Source: Bacillota bacterium
GTDB taxonomy: Bacteria; Bacillota; Clostridia; Acetivibrionales; DTU013
Length of the DNA: 64,000 nucleotides
NCBI GenBank assembly: GCA_023418915.1
Contig: JAEZYU010000063.1
Coordinates: 1 to 64,000, forward strand
Direction: 5' to 3'
Shown: piece after piece, positions 34,754 to 44,188 of the stretch
How positions within the stretch are numbered: the stretch's first letter is position 1
Layout: every line of letters begins with the position of its first letter
The notes under the pieces: model-generated
Database searches by the model: none
Told to the model about the DNA's origin: nothing
The model's input: only the letters and a program-made list of their open reading frames with translations
Position numbers and translations under genes: made by a program

Positions 34754-35245
34754 TTAGCTAATGCTGGATATCTTGTTCAGGACTGTAAACAGGACAACAG
34801 CAATGTTTGATATGCTCGAAAGCAATATCTGAGGCTTATGCTCATTCTTGTCAAACGTATTGTCCCTTTTGCGGACCTTTTTTATGATAAAATGCACCTG
34901 CAATAATATGGATAATGCTGCAATCCCTTTTAAAAAAACTGTATCAAGGAAAAACGCACAGTAGCATAAAAAGAGTATTGCTATAAGATTTATTAGTACA
35001 CTGAGTCCTGCTCCGAACTTTCTAATATCAATGTCAATTAATTCTTCAAGATCCTCCTCCAGATCTTCGTCTATCTCATGCTCTTTGAAACCATTTAGCA
35101 TCAAAAGGCTGTATATTTGCCTGAAGGACGCTAATGTAACGGCTGCTGCAACAACACCAAAGAATATATTGTGATTCGTCGATATGGCAATTACCGGCAG
35201 GGCGAGTATTGCCATAAATATCAAAACGCTGCCCTTAGATTGCAT
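34754..35245 (-). CDS. Hypothetical membrane protein
   Basis: This 163-aa protein is not recognised. Hydrophobic segments lie at about 5-22, 27-48, 85-105 and 108-122. A very acidic stretch (HEIDEDLEEDLEELIDIDI) sits between the second and third, followed by a basic region (KKVRKRD) and a weaker hydrophobic end. GGGGG precedes the ATG. It converges with the fkbH-like gene and diverges from the stress-protein gene, so it is probably a single transcript. Confidence 0.7.
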   Translation of the reverse strand: MQSKGSVLIFMAILALPVIAISTNHNIFFGVVAAAVTLASFRQIYSLLMLNGFKEHEIDEDLEEDLEELIDIDIRKFGAGLSVLINLIAILFLCYCAFFLDTVFLKGIAALSILLQVHFIIKKVRKRDNTFDKNEHKPQILLSSISNIAVVLFTVLNKISSIS

Positions 35246-35454
35246 TTTGCCCCCTGAACCATACTGTTATGATGATTTTTACTGCTTCAAACTATTATAC
35301 AATAAAATAGCTTATTCAGATACAAAAAGTTTATGTCGGTAAAATAATAGAAGCTGATATTTAGTTAACTTCACATAAAAGAATAATTAGCAGTTAAAAA
35401 AGTCATGCTAACAATGTTGTTCTATAAAAATTTATGACAGAAGGAGGAGGGCAT

Positions 35455-36045
35455 ATGTCAAAAACCGTAGTTGGAGTTTTTGATACACAGGATCATGCGG
35501 AAGTGGCCGCACGCAGTATCAAGGATCAGGGACTGCGCACTGATGACATTTCAATTGTTGCAAAGCGCGGCGATACCGGAGATCCCTATGACGCAGGAGC
35601 AGCAGGCGGCATTGGTGATACCGGCGGTTCCGACGGTGGTGGAAGCCTTGGCACTGGTGCTGGTGTAATGAGTGGAAGAACTGGTTCAAATGCAGAGATG
35701 AGCGGCCGCACCGCTGTAAATGACAATATTTCAGATGGTGTCATATCCGGAGGATTACTGGGAGGGTTGGCAGGCTTGCTAATTGGGGCAGGCAGTATGA
35801 TCATCCCCGGGCTTGGAATTATAGCAGCTGCAGGGCCGATCACAGGCTTACTTTCGGGAGCGGTGACCGGAGGTATCGTAGGAGGCCTGATCGATCTTGG
35901 CATCCCTGAAAGGGAGAGCAGGCAGTATGAGAGCGATATAAGACAGGGCAAGGTTTTGTTCAGTATGAAGACAGATGACGACAAGGTAGATCGTGTAACT
36001 GAAGTTTTGAGAAACAGTGGAGCAAGGAATGTCCAGGCATATTAG
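35455..36045 (+). CDS. General stress protein 17M-like, glycine-rich
   Basis: This is a 196-aa protein. The first 45 residues (KTVVGVFDTQDHAEVAARSIKDQG) match the small alpha-beta domain of YflT/GSP17M-type proteins. A Gly/Ser-rich linker (50-95) and a glycine-zipper hydrophobic region (97-150) follow, with GGLLGGLAGLLIGAGS and GLLSGAVTGGIVGGLIDLG. A short C-terminal domain (KVLFSMKTDDDKVDRVTEVLRNSGA) ends it. The glycine zipper suggests membrane association. A strong AAGGAGGAGG site precedes ATG 35455. I saw no clear sigma-B promoter. Confidence 0.75.
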   Translation: MSKTVVGVFDTQDHAEVAARSIKDQGLRTDDISIVAKRGDTGDPYDAGAAGGIGDTGGSDGGGSLGTGAGVMSGRTGSNAEMSGRTAVNDNISDGVISGGLLGGLAGLLIGAGSMIIPGLGIIAAAGPITGLLSGAVTGGIVGGLIDLGIPERESRQYESDIRQGKVLFSMKTDDDKVDRVTEVLRNSGARNVQAY

Positions 36046-36117
36046 ACAGCTATGGTGTCATAAAGACACGGCGGTTTTTATTTTCTCCCTAAAATACTTT
36101 TAAGTGATCTATCATGA

Positions 36118-36149
36118 AGAGGGCATGGGTATACAAACCTATGCCCTCT
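36118..36149. terminator. Strong hairpin between convergent genes
   Basis: AGAGGGCATGGGT (36118-36130) pairs with ACCTATGCCCTCT (36137-36149) with one G-T pair and a 6-base loop. No long T run follows on either strand, so it may be a weak bidirectional terminator or an RNA-stability element. Confidence 0.5.
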
Positions 36150-36261
36150 GGTGTTGTATAGATATTCATCAAAGGAAATCTCGGCATAATCCTCCAACCA
36201 TGCAGAAAGATGAATGGGCTTTTGTATGTCTTGAGTTGTATCAGAAATCCGGTGAAGAGAG

Positions 36262-38157
36262 TTATGGCCGGGTTTCATATGACGCCGGTGTACCCGGTTC
36301 AGCCTGTGTTTCAGATTCTTCCGGAGCAGCGGTCTTATCCGGGTCAGCCGGGGTTTCAGTTTCCTCCGGAACCGTAAATGTGTCTGGGTCAGCTGGTGTT
36401 TCAGTTTCCTCCGGAACCGAAAATGTATCCGGGTCAGCTGGTGTTTCAGTTTCTTCCTGTTCCTCTGGTTCAACTGGGGTAGAGGGATCTTGTGTGGTGC
36501 CTGGCTCCGGTGATGCCTGCTGTTTCATCATTTGTTCAGCCAGTCCAGGGGTTATAGTCCCATCAGGCATCAGTATACCGACAAGGAATTCTTCATCACA
36601 TGGCTTGTATCGGCTTGTGTGCAGCTTCGTCTGTGAAATTACGTCATTTCCCATTTTTACAGTTTTGTATGTTTCCACCACATATCCACTGGTTCCGTAT
36701 TGACTTTTTTTGACAGTACCAGCATGGAGATTGGGATCATCGACATATCTGGTGTTGAATGGTGTCTGACTCAAAGTCTTGTTGCTGATAACGATAGATT
36801 TTTCAGGTGATATTTGGGTCCCTTTGAATATTATATTGACATTATTATCTTCAACCCAGGAAATGATCTTTATCGGCCAGCCTGTTGTATTGACAAAACG
36901 GAAATCAGTACCGCCGTAATACGCGGTGGCATCCTGGCCTAATGGAACGTATGTGACTATGAACGAATGATTTTTTCTTTCGAGCACCTCCAGATCTGAC
37001 ATCAACACCGCATTATAAAGTGTACTTACTGCCTGGCAGATACCACCGCCAACACCGTCTTCGACTCTGCCGTTGATATAGATATGGGCTTCCTTGTAGC
37101 CATATTTTTCGTTTCTGGGGCCAACCACCTTGTTGAATGAGAACTCTTCATCCGGCATCAGTATAAAATCGTTATACTTGCTTGCGGCCAGGTTGATATT
37201 GTGCATCCTGTTTTTTTCATTCTGTGTTCTTGTTTCAAAAGGAGTGCTGAAATTTGCCAGTTCATCTCTAAACAGCATAGATGCAGCATCTTCAGCCGTA
37301 ACATCAGGTTTTGTGAAAACTACCGGCAGCAAACGCTCCTGTTCCTCTGTTTTACTATGTTCTTCAATTATTCTCCCAAGCTCAGCTTTATCGACCTGCC
37401 GGCCTGACTTATGAGGTACAAGCACCAGTTCGTTGTTTTCGAGAGTATAATATGCCTCCGAAGGAGAACTGACTATACGGCCGTATATTTCGTCCGCATT
37501 GAAACGTGATGTTTCAGTAACTGTTACTTCAGGTTCGATCACTCCGCCTTTACCTGATTTTATGGCTTCTATGACCAGTGACCTGGTCTCTGCTTTATCG
37601 ATACTCTCTCCATGCCTTCCTGATTTGATTAAAACCTTGTCGTCAGCTATCAGCAGTGCGCCTTCCTTGACCCCCTGGAATGCCATAATGGAAAAACGTG
37701 TGACGCACTCATTTATTTTCTCCTCATTGTAGCTTTGAGGCACACTGAAAACTACGCCGGAAAGTCCTGCGTATGCTATATCATAAAGACGATCGAATAT
37801 ACTCCCGGTTCGGCCTAGAGAATATGCAGCTTCGGCAGCAACCTCCACATCATAGTGGACCTCCAGCTCGGGGTAAGACACCTTCAGCTCCGCCAGCTGC
37901 GTTTGTAAAGTAATATCGAGCTCGCTGGCAGGTATACTGTATATGGACTCAAGCTGCTGCATCATTTCCTGCCTGCTCATGCCTGACACATCAAGATTGC
38001 CGATGCAAATACCTCTATATACATTGCTGTATTGTAAAGCGATATATGAAAGAACAGATGCTGCTAAAATCATCACAGCAATAAATATAGTCAGAATAAC
38101 CAATACAGTATTTCTTTTTCTGGTTTCGGGCTTATTGATTTGTACCTCGGGTCCCAT
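36262..38157 (-). CDS. VanW-family peptidoglycan-associated protein
   Basis: This is a 631-aa protein. A membrane anchor (17-38) is followed by two YoaR-like putative peptidoglycan-binding repeats (to about 300). The VanW domain comes next with NINLAASKYNDFILMPDEEFSFN, GGGICQAVSTLYNAVL and HSFIVTYVPLGQDATAYYGG. A Pro/Glu/Thr-rich tail made of a 15-residue repeat (PEETETPADPDTFTV) ends it. Close relatives are extracellular; the biochemical role of VanW is not established. The start is ATG 38157 after AAGGTGG; the longer open frame (38250) adds an unlikely leader. The tail is built from 45-bp DNA repeats. Confidence 0.88.
   Translation of the reverse strand: MGPEVQINKPETRKRNTVLVILTIFIAVMILAASVLSYIALQYSNVYRGICIGNLDVSGMSRQEMMQQLESIYSIPASELDITLQTQLAELKVSYPELEVHYDVEVAAEAAYSLGRTGSIFDRLYDIAYAGLSGVVFSVPQSYNEEKINECVTRFSIMAFQGVKEGALLIADDKVLIKSGRHGESIDKAETRSLVIEAIKSGKGGVIEPEVTVTETSRFNADEIYGRIVSSPSEAYYTLENNELVLVPHKSGRQVDKAELGRIIEEHSKTEEQERLLPVVFTKPDVTAEDAASMLFRDELANFSTPFETRTQNEKNRMHNINLAASKYNDFILMPDEEFSFNKVVGPRNEKYGYKEAHIYINGRVEDGVGGGICQAVSTLYNAVLMSDLEVLERKNHSFIVTYVPLGQDATAYYGGTDFRFVNTTGWPIKIISWVEDNNVNIIFKGTQISPEKSIVISNKTLSQTPFNTRYVDDPNLHAGTVKKSQYGTSGYVVETYKTVKMGNDVISQTKLHTSRYKPCDEEFLVGILMPDGTITPGLAEQMMKQQASPEPGTTQDPSTPVEPEEQEETETPADPDTFSVPEETETPADPDTFTVPEETETPADPDKTAAPEESETQAEPGTPASYETRP
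36305..36460. repeat. 45-bp tandem repeats in the VanW tail
   Basis: About 3.5 copies; the two best lie at 36350-36394 and 36395-36439 and differ by a few bases. They encode ETETPADPDTFxVPE units. Confidence 0.85.
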
Positions 38158-38396
38158 AGATCCACCTTTGAAATATTTATTTTTATGGCTAATAGAATAT
38201 ATATATATAACAGACGATTTAATTATCTCAATTGTTTCGAAAAAACTCAATATAGTTATTAAAATATATTAAGTTTTCGTTACTGAAATTTCAAATTTTC
38301 AATACAATAGTAGAAAAGGGATAAGAAAAGTATTAATATTAAGGAAAAAGGACATGTAAATATCCGATTTGTTGCCATTTGAAAGGATCTAGACAG

Positions 38397-38987
38397 ATGA
38401 ACATATTTAGTGAGGCCGAATTTATTGATATATGCAAAAAGTTGGATGCTGACGGTACTATAAAGGATGTGACGTTAAGATATGCCACTCCGAGCTATTT
38501 TAACCGGATTAGGAGCGTAGTGCAGCGTGACAGAAGGGGTGAAGTGGTTTTTTGTGTAATTAGGCCGGACGGGAAAATAATAACCGCCACCTGCAGTGAG
38601 TACCCTGAGAATATATACAGGATACCGACCGGAGGTATTGGCCACGGAGAGGACATACTAAATGCTGTTTACAGGGAAGTTAAGGAAGAGCTTGGCCTTG
38701 AGGTAAAAATAAGGGCATTTGCCGGTGTTGTCAGAATAAGGTTTGAGTATAAGGATGAAAGTGTCATGTTTTATTCTTATATTTTCATTCTTGATGAGAT
38801 TGGCGGACGGCTCCTTAAGGATGCCAGCGACGATGAAATCAGTGAGATCAGGGAGGCAGACCTCGAGGAACTGGGGGATATCGTACAGGCACTCGATTCG
38901 ATAGACGGGAAATGGCATGACTGGGGCAAATTCCGTTACATAACATCAAATGCTGTACTGAGTTATTTGAGAGATAAACGTATATAA
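38397..38987 (+). CDS. Nudix hydrolase
   Basis: This 196-aa protein has a Nudix box at residues 79-101 (GGIGHGEDILNAVYRE, then VKEELG), matching GX5EX7REUXEEXGU. It would hydrolyse a nucleoside diphosphate linked to another moiety; the substrate cannot be told. An N-terminal extension of about 40 residues precedes the fold. Start ATG 38397 follows GAAAGGA; the TTG at 38379 coincides with that site and is unlikely. Confidence 0.88.
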   Translation: MNIFSEAEFIDICKKLDADGTIKDVTLRYATPSYFNRIRSVVQRDRRGEVVFCVIRPDGKIITATCSEYPENIYRIPTGGIGHGEDILNAVYREVKEELGLEVKIRAFAGVVRIRFEYKDESVMFYSYIFILDEIGGRLLKDASDDEISEIREADLEELGDIVQALDSIDGKWHDWGKFRYITSNAVLSYLRDKRI

Positions 38988-39045
38988 GACGGAAACTGTG
39001 CCTATACTTATAGTAAAAGGAATATGCTGTAAGAAGGTGCAGATA

Positions 39046-39348
39046 GTGGATACCGAATTAGTAAAGTACAGTCAGCGGGAAGCTGACGCCCGGATAAACG
39101 CAAAAAGCCGCAAGAGGCGCATTGTTGCCAGAACAGGAATGCGTACAGCTCTCACTGCAGAGGAACTGCAGCTGATTGATGTAACACTGCAGGCCAGGGA
39201 TGAATGGCTGGAAGCAGGGATCAATTTCGATTATGTTTGTGATGAACTGCTTGTGGATTACTATATTTACAGAATGAAGGCCTGTGAATTAAGATATACC
39301 TACTTTTTAAGGCTTGCAAAGGAGAAAGGCCTTTCTCGCTATCTATAG
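39046..39348 (+). CDS. DUF2508 (YaaL-like) protein
   Basis: This is a 100-aa protein, rich in charged residues and predicted all-helical. The C-terminal half (ELLVDYYIYRMKACELRYTYFL) carries the ELxDYYIYxxKAxExRYxYLL pattern of DUF2508, often encoded just before bofA in Bacillota, as here. GTG 39046 is preceded by AAGGTG; a longer in-frame GTG at 38998 lacks a good site. Function unknown. Confidence 0.75.
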   Translation: MDTELVKYSQREADARINAKSRKRRIVARTGMRTALTAEELQLIDVTLQARDEWLEAGINFDYVCDELLVDYYIYRMKACELRYTYFLRLAKEKGLSRYL

Positions 39349-39508
39349 TGCGGTGTATATGCCATCTATAGCGCCAACGCCGTGATGGATGTTTACCATG
39401 TCTTAACTAATTTTCATTGCTGCAGGCCCATTAACGCCTGATGGCGTGTATACTTTGTCAAAACCAAAGTCATATTTTCTGTGTTGTACAAGTAAAATAT
39501 AACGAGGA

Positions 39509-39690
39509 TAAAGATGCCTACACTCATTACGTATTTCAGATCTTCAGGTTGAAATACGCTTGGTGCGGGCCTTTTGATCGGCCTCGTAGAACACTGCTAT
39601 ATCACAATATATCCTTGGATGTTTTGTGACTTGGTAAGAAAACTTTTATGCAAACGAAAAGTTTTCTATGAATTAAGTATTATAATGATT
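39509..39690 (-). repeat. Dispersed repeat, reverse copy with central deletion (R7)
   Basis: In reverse it reads TTCGTTTGCATAAAAGTTTTC, CAAGTCACAAAACATCC, GTGTTCTACGAGGC, then GCCCGCACCAAGCGTATTTC, and ends CCTCGTTATATT. It aligns with R4 and R2 but lacks the GGTCGCAAG...TATGCATCC block. It fills most of the DUF2508-bofA gap; the rest (39349-39508) has no recognisable gene. Confidence 0.65.
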
Positions 39691-39710
39691 TAGCTTTCTG
39701 ATTGGGAGAT

Positions 39711-39986
39711 ATGGCTGTGGATTATGGAGTTATTCTTGCTTTTGCAGCGGGCATAATCTTAATGATTGTTCTTGGCAGACTTTTTCTTGCACCTCTTAAG
39801 GTCGTGCTGAAGCTTGCCCTCAATGCACTGCTTGGAGCTGTTGCATTACTGCTGGTCAACTGGATCGGTGGTTTATTCGGATTCCATATCGCATTCAACA
39901 TATACACAGCATTTATTGTCGGTACTCTCGGCATACCTGGTTTTATTCTTCTTGTAATCTTAAAACTGCTTTTTGGCATAGCCTGA
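39711..39986 (+). CDS. bofA: Pro-sigma-K processing inhibitor BofA family protein
   Basis: This is a protein of about 91 aa with two to three membrane segments. The family core LNALLGAVALLLVNWIGG and the terminal TLGIPGFILLVILKLLFG are clear. In Bacillus BofA holds SpoIVFB inactive until the forespore signals. The start is ambiguous: ATG 39711 is very close to GGGAG, and GTG 39717 has better spacing. Confidence 0.9.
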   Translation: MAVDYGVILAFAAGIILMIVLGRLFLAPLKVVLKLALNALLGAVALLLVNWIGGLFGFHIAFNIYTAFIVGTLGIPGFILLVILKLLFGIA

Positions 39987-39996
39987 ATGTCGATGC

Positions 39997-40039
39997 AGTC
40001 CGTTTTTTCATTTCACTAGTAGTCCGTTTTTTCATTTCA
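39997..40039 (+). repeat. 19-bp direct repeat
   Basis: AGTCCGTTTTTTCATTTCA occurs at 39997-40015 and 40021-40039 with a 5-base spacer, directly after bofA. The T runs could aid termination, but there is no hairpin. Confidence 0.6.
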
Positions 40040-40081
40040 TAAAAAGTATGTAACATATGAAAATCTCTTCATGATATGTGG

Positions 40082-40096
40082 GTTACATAATGTAAC
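40082..40096. promoter_or_regulatory. Palindrome GTTACATAATGTAAC
   Basis: Perfect 15-bp inverted repeat in the bofA-PFOR gap. It could be an operator; the regulator is unknown. Confidence 0.35.
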
Positions 40097-40120
40097 AAAG
40101 AAGTGAACTGCTAAAATATT

Positions 40121-40247
40121 CAAGTAATGGGAAAGATAATTGGCAAAAAAATGATTTTTATCTATGAATGTTTTACATAACTTGTAGAAGTATTGTGTTA
40201 TCGACGGGAAACATTGAAAAAGTTCAATATTGGTTTCCCATTACTTG
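40121..40247. repeat. Spaced 14-bp inverted repeat
   Basis: CAAGTAATGGGAAA (40121-40134) recurs inverted as TTTCCCATTACTTG (40234-40247). The arms match perfectly and are about 100 bases apart. Confidence 0.6.
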
Positions 40248-40492
40248 CATAATTAAACAGTATGAACTGGTATAATACGTTAGGCGTCCAAAATCTGTGA
40301 TTTCTCGTTTTTTCGTTCAGTCTTTTACATTATTCATCCAAAAATATGCTAAGTTTTCGTTTTGGGATAACTAATTTTCTGTGCGAATAGCAGAAAAACA
40401 ATAAGATCAGTATATTTTATTCGGTTGGTGCATTATTTACTTCACAAAATCAACGTACAATGTTAAAATAATATCAGGCTGTATGTTATTAT

Positions 40493-40511
40493 ATTGTATA
40501 CAGTATACAAT
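40493..40511. promoter_or_regulatory. Palindromic operator upstream of PFOR
   Basis: ATTGTATACAGTATACAAT is a perfect 19-bp palindrome. It overlaps the -35 of the PFOR promoter candidate. The GTATAC core is like operators of GntR/FCD regulators, one of which is encoded at 51488 (the link is inference). Confidence 0.6.
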
Positions 40512-40532
40512 ATTTAAGTTTTTTGATATAAT
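40504..40532 (+). promoter_or_regulatory. Candidate PFOR promoter
   Basis: TATACA (40504-40509), a 17-base spacer and a perfect TATAAT (40527-40532). The leader to the ATG is about 105 bases and contains CTGATCAT and ATGATCAG as inverted arms. Confidence 0.55.
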
Positions 40533-40644
40533 GATAAAGCCCCCTGATCATCTTGTACTGTGAGTTTTCTATCAAATGATCAGTATTGATATAAGAATCA
40601 GCAGTAATATAAGAATATAGGGGAAAAGTAAAGGGGAGATAATA

Positions 40645-43600
40645 ATGGGAAAGAACATGAAAACGATGGATGGAAATACCGCTGCGGCGCACATAGCCTA
40701 TGCCTTTACGGATGTAGCAGGTATTTATCCGATCACTCCTTCGTCTGTTATGGCCGAACATGTCGATGAATGGTCAGCTAACGGAAGGAAAAACATTTTC
40801 GGTCAGGAAGTAAATGTTGTGGAAATGCAATCAGAAGCAGGTGCAGCTGGAACAGTACATGGATCACTGACTGCAGGCGCATTGACCACCACATTCACAG
40901 CATCTCAGGGCTTGCTCCTTATGATACCGAATCTATACAAAATTGCCGGTGAGCTTCTGCCGGGCGTATTCCATGTTAGTGCCAGGGCGGTGGCAAGCCA
41001 TGCGTTGTCAATATTCGGAGACCATTCGGACGTAATGGCGTGCCGTCAGACCGGTGCTGCTCTGCTGGCTGAAGGAAGCGTGCAGGAAGTCATGGATCTG
41101 GCTCCTGTGGCACACCTCAGTGCAATAAAGGGAAGAGTTCCCTTTATCAACTTCTTTGACGGCTTCAGGACATCACATGAGCTCCAGAAGATCGAAGTGC
41201 TGGATTATGATGACCTTGCAAAGTTCCTGGACTATGATGCAGTTAAAAAATTCAGGAAGAGAGCACTAAATCCTGAACATCCGACAGTAAGAGGCACCGC
41301 ACAGAACCCGGATATTTTCTTCCAGGCACGCGAGGCTTCAAATGTCTATTATGATGCACTGCCTGAAATCGTTGAAGAGTACATGAAAAAGATCAGCGAG
41401 CTAACCGGCAGAGAATATGGCTTGTTCAACTATTATGGAGCACCGGATGCAGACAGGATAATTATTGCGATGGGTTCTGTATGTGAGACTATAGATGAGA
41501 CTGTAGATTATCTGACAGCTGCGGGAGAAAAGGTTGGTGTTGTGAAAGTGCACCTTTACAGACCTTTCTCTGCTAAGCATCTGCTTAGTGCCATTCCTGA
41601 AACTGCCAGGAAAATAGCTGTCCTTGACAGGACAAAAGAACCCGGAGCTCTTGGAGAGCCCCTGTACCAGGACGTATGCACTGCGCTTTATGAAAACGGA
41701 AAATCACCGGTCATCGTGGCAGGACGCTACGGACTCGGATCGAAGGATACGACTCCGGCACAGATCGCAGCGGTATATGATAATCTCAAGGCAGATGCAC
41801 CAAAGAGCCACTTTACAGTTGGTATTATCGACGATGTGACAAAGCTTTCACTTCCCGTTGGAGAAGAACTGGATACTGCGCCTGAAGGCACTGTCAGCTG
41901 CAAATTCTGGGGACTCGGTTCAGACGGTACGGTCGGCGCCAACAAGAACTCGATAAAGATTATAGGTGACCATACAGACATGTATGCGCAGGCTTACTTT
42001 GCATATGACTCGAAGAAGTCCGGCGGCGTTACCATTTCACATCTCAGATTTGGAAAGAAGCCGATACGTTCCACTTACCTTATAAATAAAGCGGATTTCG
42101 TGGCATGCCATAATCCTTCATACATTGGGAAGTATGATATGGTCAGCGATCTCAAGGATAACGGTACATTCCTGCTGAACTGCAGCTGGTCTGCACAAGA
42201 GCTCAACGAGAAGCTTCCCGCTGACATGAAGAGATTTATAGCAAAGCATAATATCAAATTGTACACCATAGACGGTGTTTCAATCGGCAAAGAGATAGGA
42301 CTTGGCAATAGGATCAACATGGTAATGCAGTCTGCATTCTTCAAGCTGGCAAACATCATACCACAGGATGATGCAGTCAAATATATGAAGGATGCCATAC
42401 TGAAGACCTATGGCAAAAAGGGCGAGAAAGTCGTCAACATGAATTACCTGGCAGTAGATAAGGGTATCGACGCACTGAATAAGATAGAAATACCGTCAGA
42501 CTGGAGCAACGCAGTCGATGAAGCTGCAGCAACAAATGATGTACCTGGTTTCATCAGCAAAATCCTTGAGCCTATAAACAGGCAAATGGGAGACAAGCTG
42601 CCTGTCAGCGCTTTCTCAGGCATGGAAGACGGCACATTCCCGAACGGCACCGCAAGATTTGAAAAGAGGGGTATAGCTGTTGATGTTCCTGAATGGCAGA
42701 TCGACAAGTGTATACAATGCAACCAGTGTGCATATGTATGTCCGCATGCTGCAATAAGGCCTTTCCTTCTTAATGAGGACGAAGTTAAGAAAGCCCCTGA
42801 TGGATTTGAGACAAAGAAGGCTATAGGTAAAGGCATGGAAGGATTGAGCTTCAGGATACAGGTATCTGCTCTCGACTGTGCAGGCTGCGGAAGCTGTGCA
42901 AATGTCTGCCCGGCGAAGGAAAAAGCTTTGATAATGAAGCCTATCGAAACTCAGTACGAGCAGGAAAAGAACTGGGATTATGCCATGACTGTAGAGCCTA
43001 AGAATCCAATGGGCTCAAATACCGTCAAGGGAAGCCAGTTCCAGGAGCCGATGCTGGAGTTCTCGGGCGCATGTGCAGGCTGCGGCGAGACGCCATATGC
43101 AAAGCTGATAACGCAGTTGTTCGGAGACAGGATGATGGTTGCAAATGCAACAGGCTGTTCATCGATTTGGGGAGGAAGTGCTCCGTCCATGCCATACTGC
43201 GCAAATAAGAAGGGCTTTGGCCCATCCTGGGCGAACTCTCTGTTTGAAGATAATGCCGAATTCGGTTATGGCATGTATCTGGCCGTTAAGCAGATCAGAA
43301 ACAAGATCGCAGACAACTGCTGTAAGCTGCTGGAAAAGGGAGCTCCGGAAGATGTAAAGGCTGCGATTGAAGGCTGGATCGGAAGCATGAATGACGGCGA
43401 AGGCTCCAGGACTGCATCTGAGCAGCTGAGGGCAGCATTTGGTGTATATTCCGGAAAGGCTGATGCCCAATCGAAGGCATTGATAGAGGATATACTTGAA
43501 AATGAAGAGTTCCTTGTAAAGAAATCACAGTGGATCCTGGGCGGAGACGGCTGGGCATACGATATTGGATTCGGCGGGCTGGATCATGTTTTGGCTTCCA

Positions 43601-44169
43601 ATGAGGATATCAATGTTCTCGTATTTGACACTGAAGTATACTCTAACACAGGCGGACAGTCCTCCAAGGCAACTCCTGTCGGTGCAGTAGCTCAGTTTGC
43701 TGCAGCAGGCAAGAGGACGAAGAAGAAAGACCTGGGCATGATCGCAATGTCTTATGGATATGTTTATGTTGCACAGGTAGCTATGGGCGCGAATCAGTCA
43801 CAGCTCATAAAGGCAATGATTGAAGCGGAGAAATACAACGGCCCGTCTCTGATCATTGCATATGCACCATGTATAAACCATGGTCTCAAGCTCGGCATGG
43901 GGCAGTCTCAGCTTGAAGAGAAGAACGCAGTCGAAGCAGGCTACTGGCATCTTTACAGATACAATCCTGTGCTGAAGGAAGAGGGTAAAAACCCATTCAT
44001 ACTTGATTCCAAGGAACCCACTGCATCCTACAGAGACTTTATTATGGGCGAAGTAAGGTACTCATCGCTGACAAGGACATTCCCTGAAAAAGCTGATGAG
44101 CTGTTCGTCGAAGCTGAAAAGGATGCTAAGGAACGTCTTGAAACGTACAAAAGGCTGGCTAACGGCTGA
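40645..44169 (+). CDS. nifJ: Pyruvate:ferredoxin (flavodoxin) oxidoreductase
   Basis: This homodimeric, single-chain PFOR of 1174 aa oxidatively decarboxylates pyruvate to acetyl-CoA with ferredoxin as acceptor. The N-terminal domain has YPITPSSVMAEHVDEW. Two ferredoxin-type clusters are CIQCNQCAYVCPHA and CAGCGSCANVCPAKE. The TPP domain has CAGCGETPY and the proximal-cluster cysteines, GGDGWAYDIGFGG and TEVYSNTGGQ. Length and order are canonical. A GGGGAG site precedes the ATG and a terminator follows, so it is probably monocistronic. A central enzyme of anaerobic metabolism. Confidence 0.98.
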   Translation: MGKNMKTMDGNTAAAHIAYAFTDVAGIYPITPSSVMAEHVDEWSANGRKNIFGQEVNVVEMQSEAGAAGTVHGSLTAGALTTTFTASQGLLLMIPNLYKIAGELLPGVFHVSARAVASHALSIFGDHSDVMACRQTGAALLAEGSVQEVMDLAPVAHLSAIKGRVPFINFFDGFRTSHELQKIEVLDYDDLAKFLDYDAVKKFRKRALNPEHPTVRGTAQNPDIFFQAREASNVYYDALPEIVEEYMKKISELTGREYGLFNYYGAPDADRIIIAMGSVCETIDETVDYLTAAGEKVGVVKVHLYRPFSAKHLLSAIPETARKIAVLDRTKEPGALGEPLYQDVCTALYENGKSPVIVAGRYGLGSKDTTPAQIAAVYDNLKADAPKSHFTVGIIDDVTKLSLPVGEELDTAPEGTVSCKFWGLGSDGTVGANKNSIKIIGDHTDMYAQAYFAYDSKKSGGVTISHLRFGKKPIRSTYLINKADFVACHNPSYIGKYDMVSDLKDNGTFLLNCSWSAQELNEKLPADMKRFIAKHNIKLYTIDGVSIGKEIGLGNRINMVMQSAFFKLANIIPQDDAVKYMKDAILKTYGKKGEKVVNMNYLAVDKGIDALNKIEIPSDWSNAVDEAAATNDVPGFISKILEPINRQMGDKLPVSAFSGMEDGTFPNGTARFEKRGIAVDVPEWQIDKCIQCNQCAYVCPHAAIRPFLLNEDEVKKAPDGFETKKAIGKGMEGLSFRIQVSALDCAGCGSCANVCPAKEKALIMKPIETQYEQEKNWDYAMTVEPKNPMGSNTVKGSQFQEPMLEFSGACAGCGETPYAKLITQLFGDRMMVANATGCSSIWGGSAPSMPYCANKKGFGPSWANSLFEDNAEFGYGMYLAVKQIRNKIADNCCKLLEKGAPEDVKAAIEGWIGSMNDGEGSRTASEQLRAAFGVYSGKADAQSKALIEDILENEEFLVKKSQWILGGDGWAYDIGFGGLDHVLASNEDINVLVFDTEVYSNTGGQSSKATPVGAVAQFAAAGKRTKKKDLGMIAMSYGYVYVAQVAMGANQSQLIKAMIEAEKYNGPSLIIAYAPCINHGLKLGMGQSQLEEKNAVEAGYWHLYRYNPVLKEEGKNPFILDSKEPTASYRDFIMGEVRYSSLTRTFPEKADELFVEAEKDAKERLETYKRLANG

Positions 44170-44188
44170 TATAGGAAAAGATCAAAGG

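Noticed and set aside
36078..36473. Open frame with KLKHQLT repeats on the minus strand
   Set aside because: It is the VanW tail repeats read in another frame; the repeat arises from 45-bp DNA units, and there is no ribosome site.
38158..38250. Longer VanW start at 38250
   Set aside because: The extra 31 residues precede the ribosome site AAGGTGG and are not signal-like.
39441..39629. 62-codon frame in the DUF2508-bofA gap
   Set aside because: It lies largely within repeat copy R7 and has no recognisable protein features.
43139..43558. Open frames inside the PFOR gene
   Set aside because: Out-of-frame shadows of a long, well-recognised gene.
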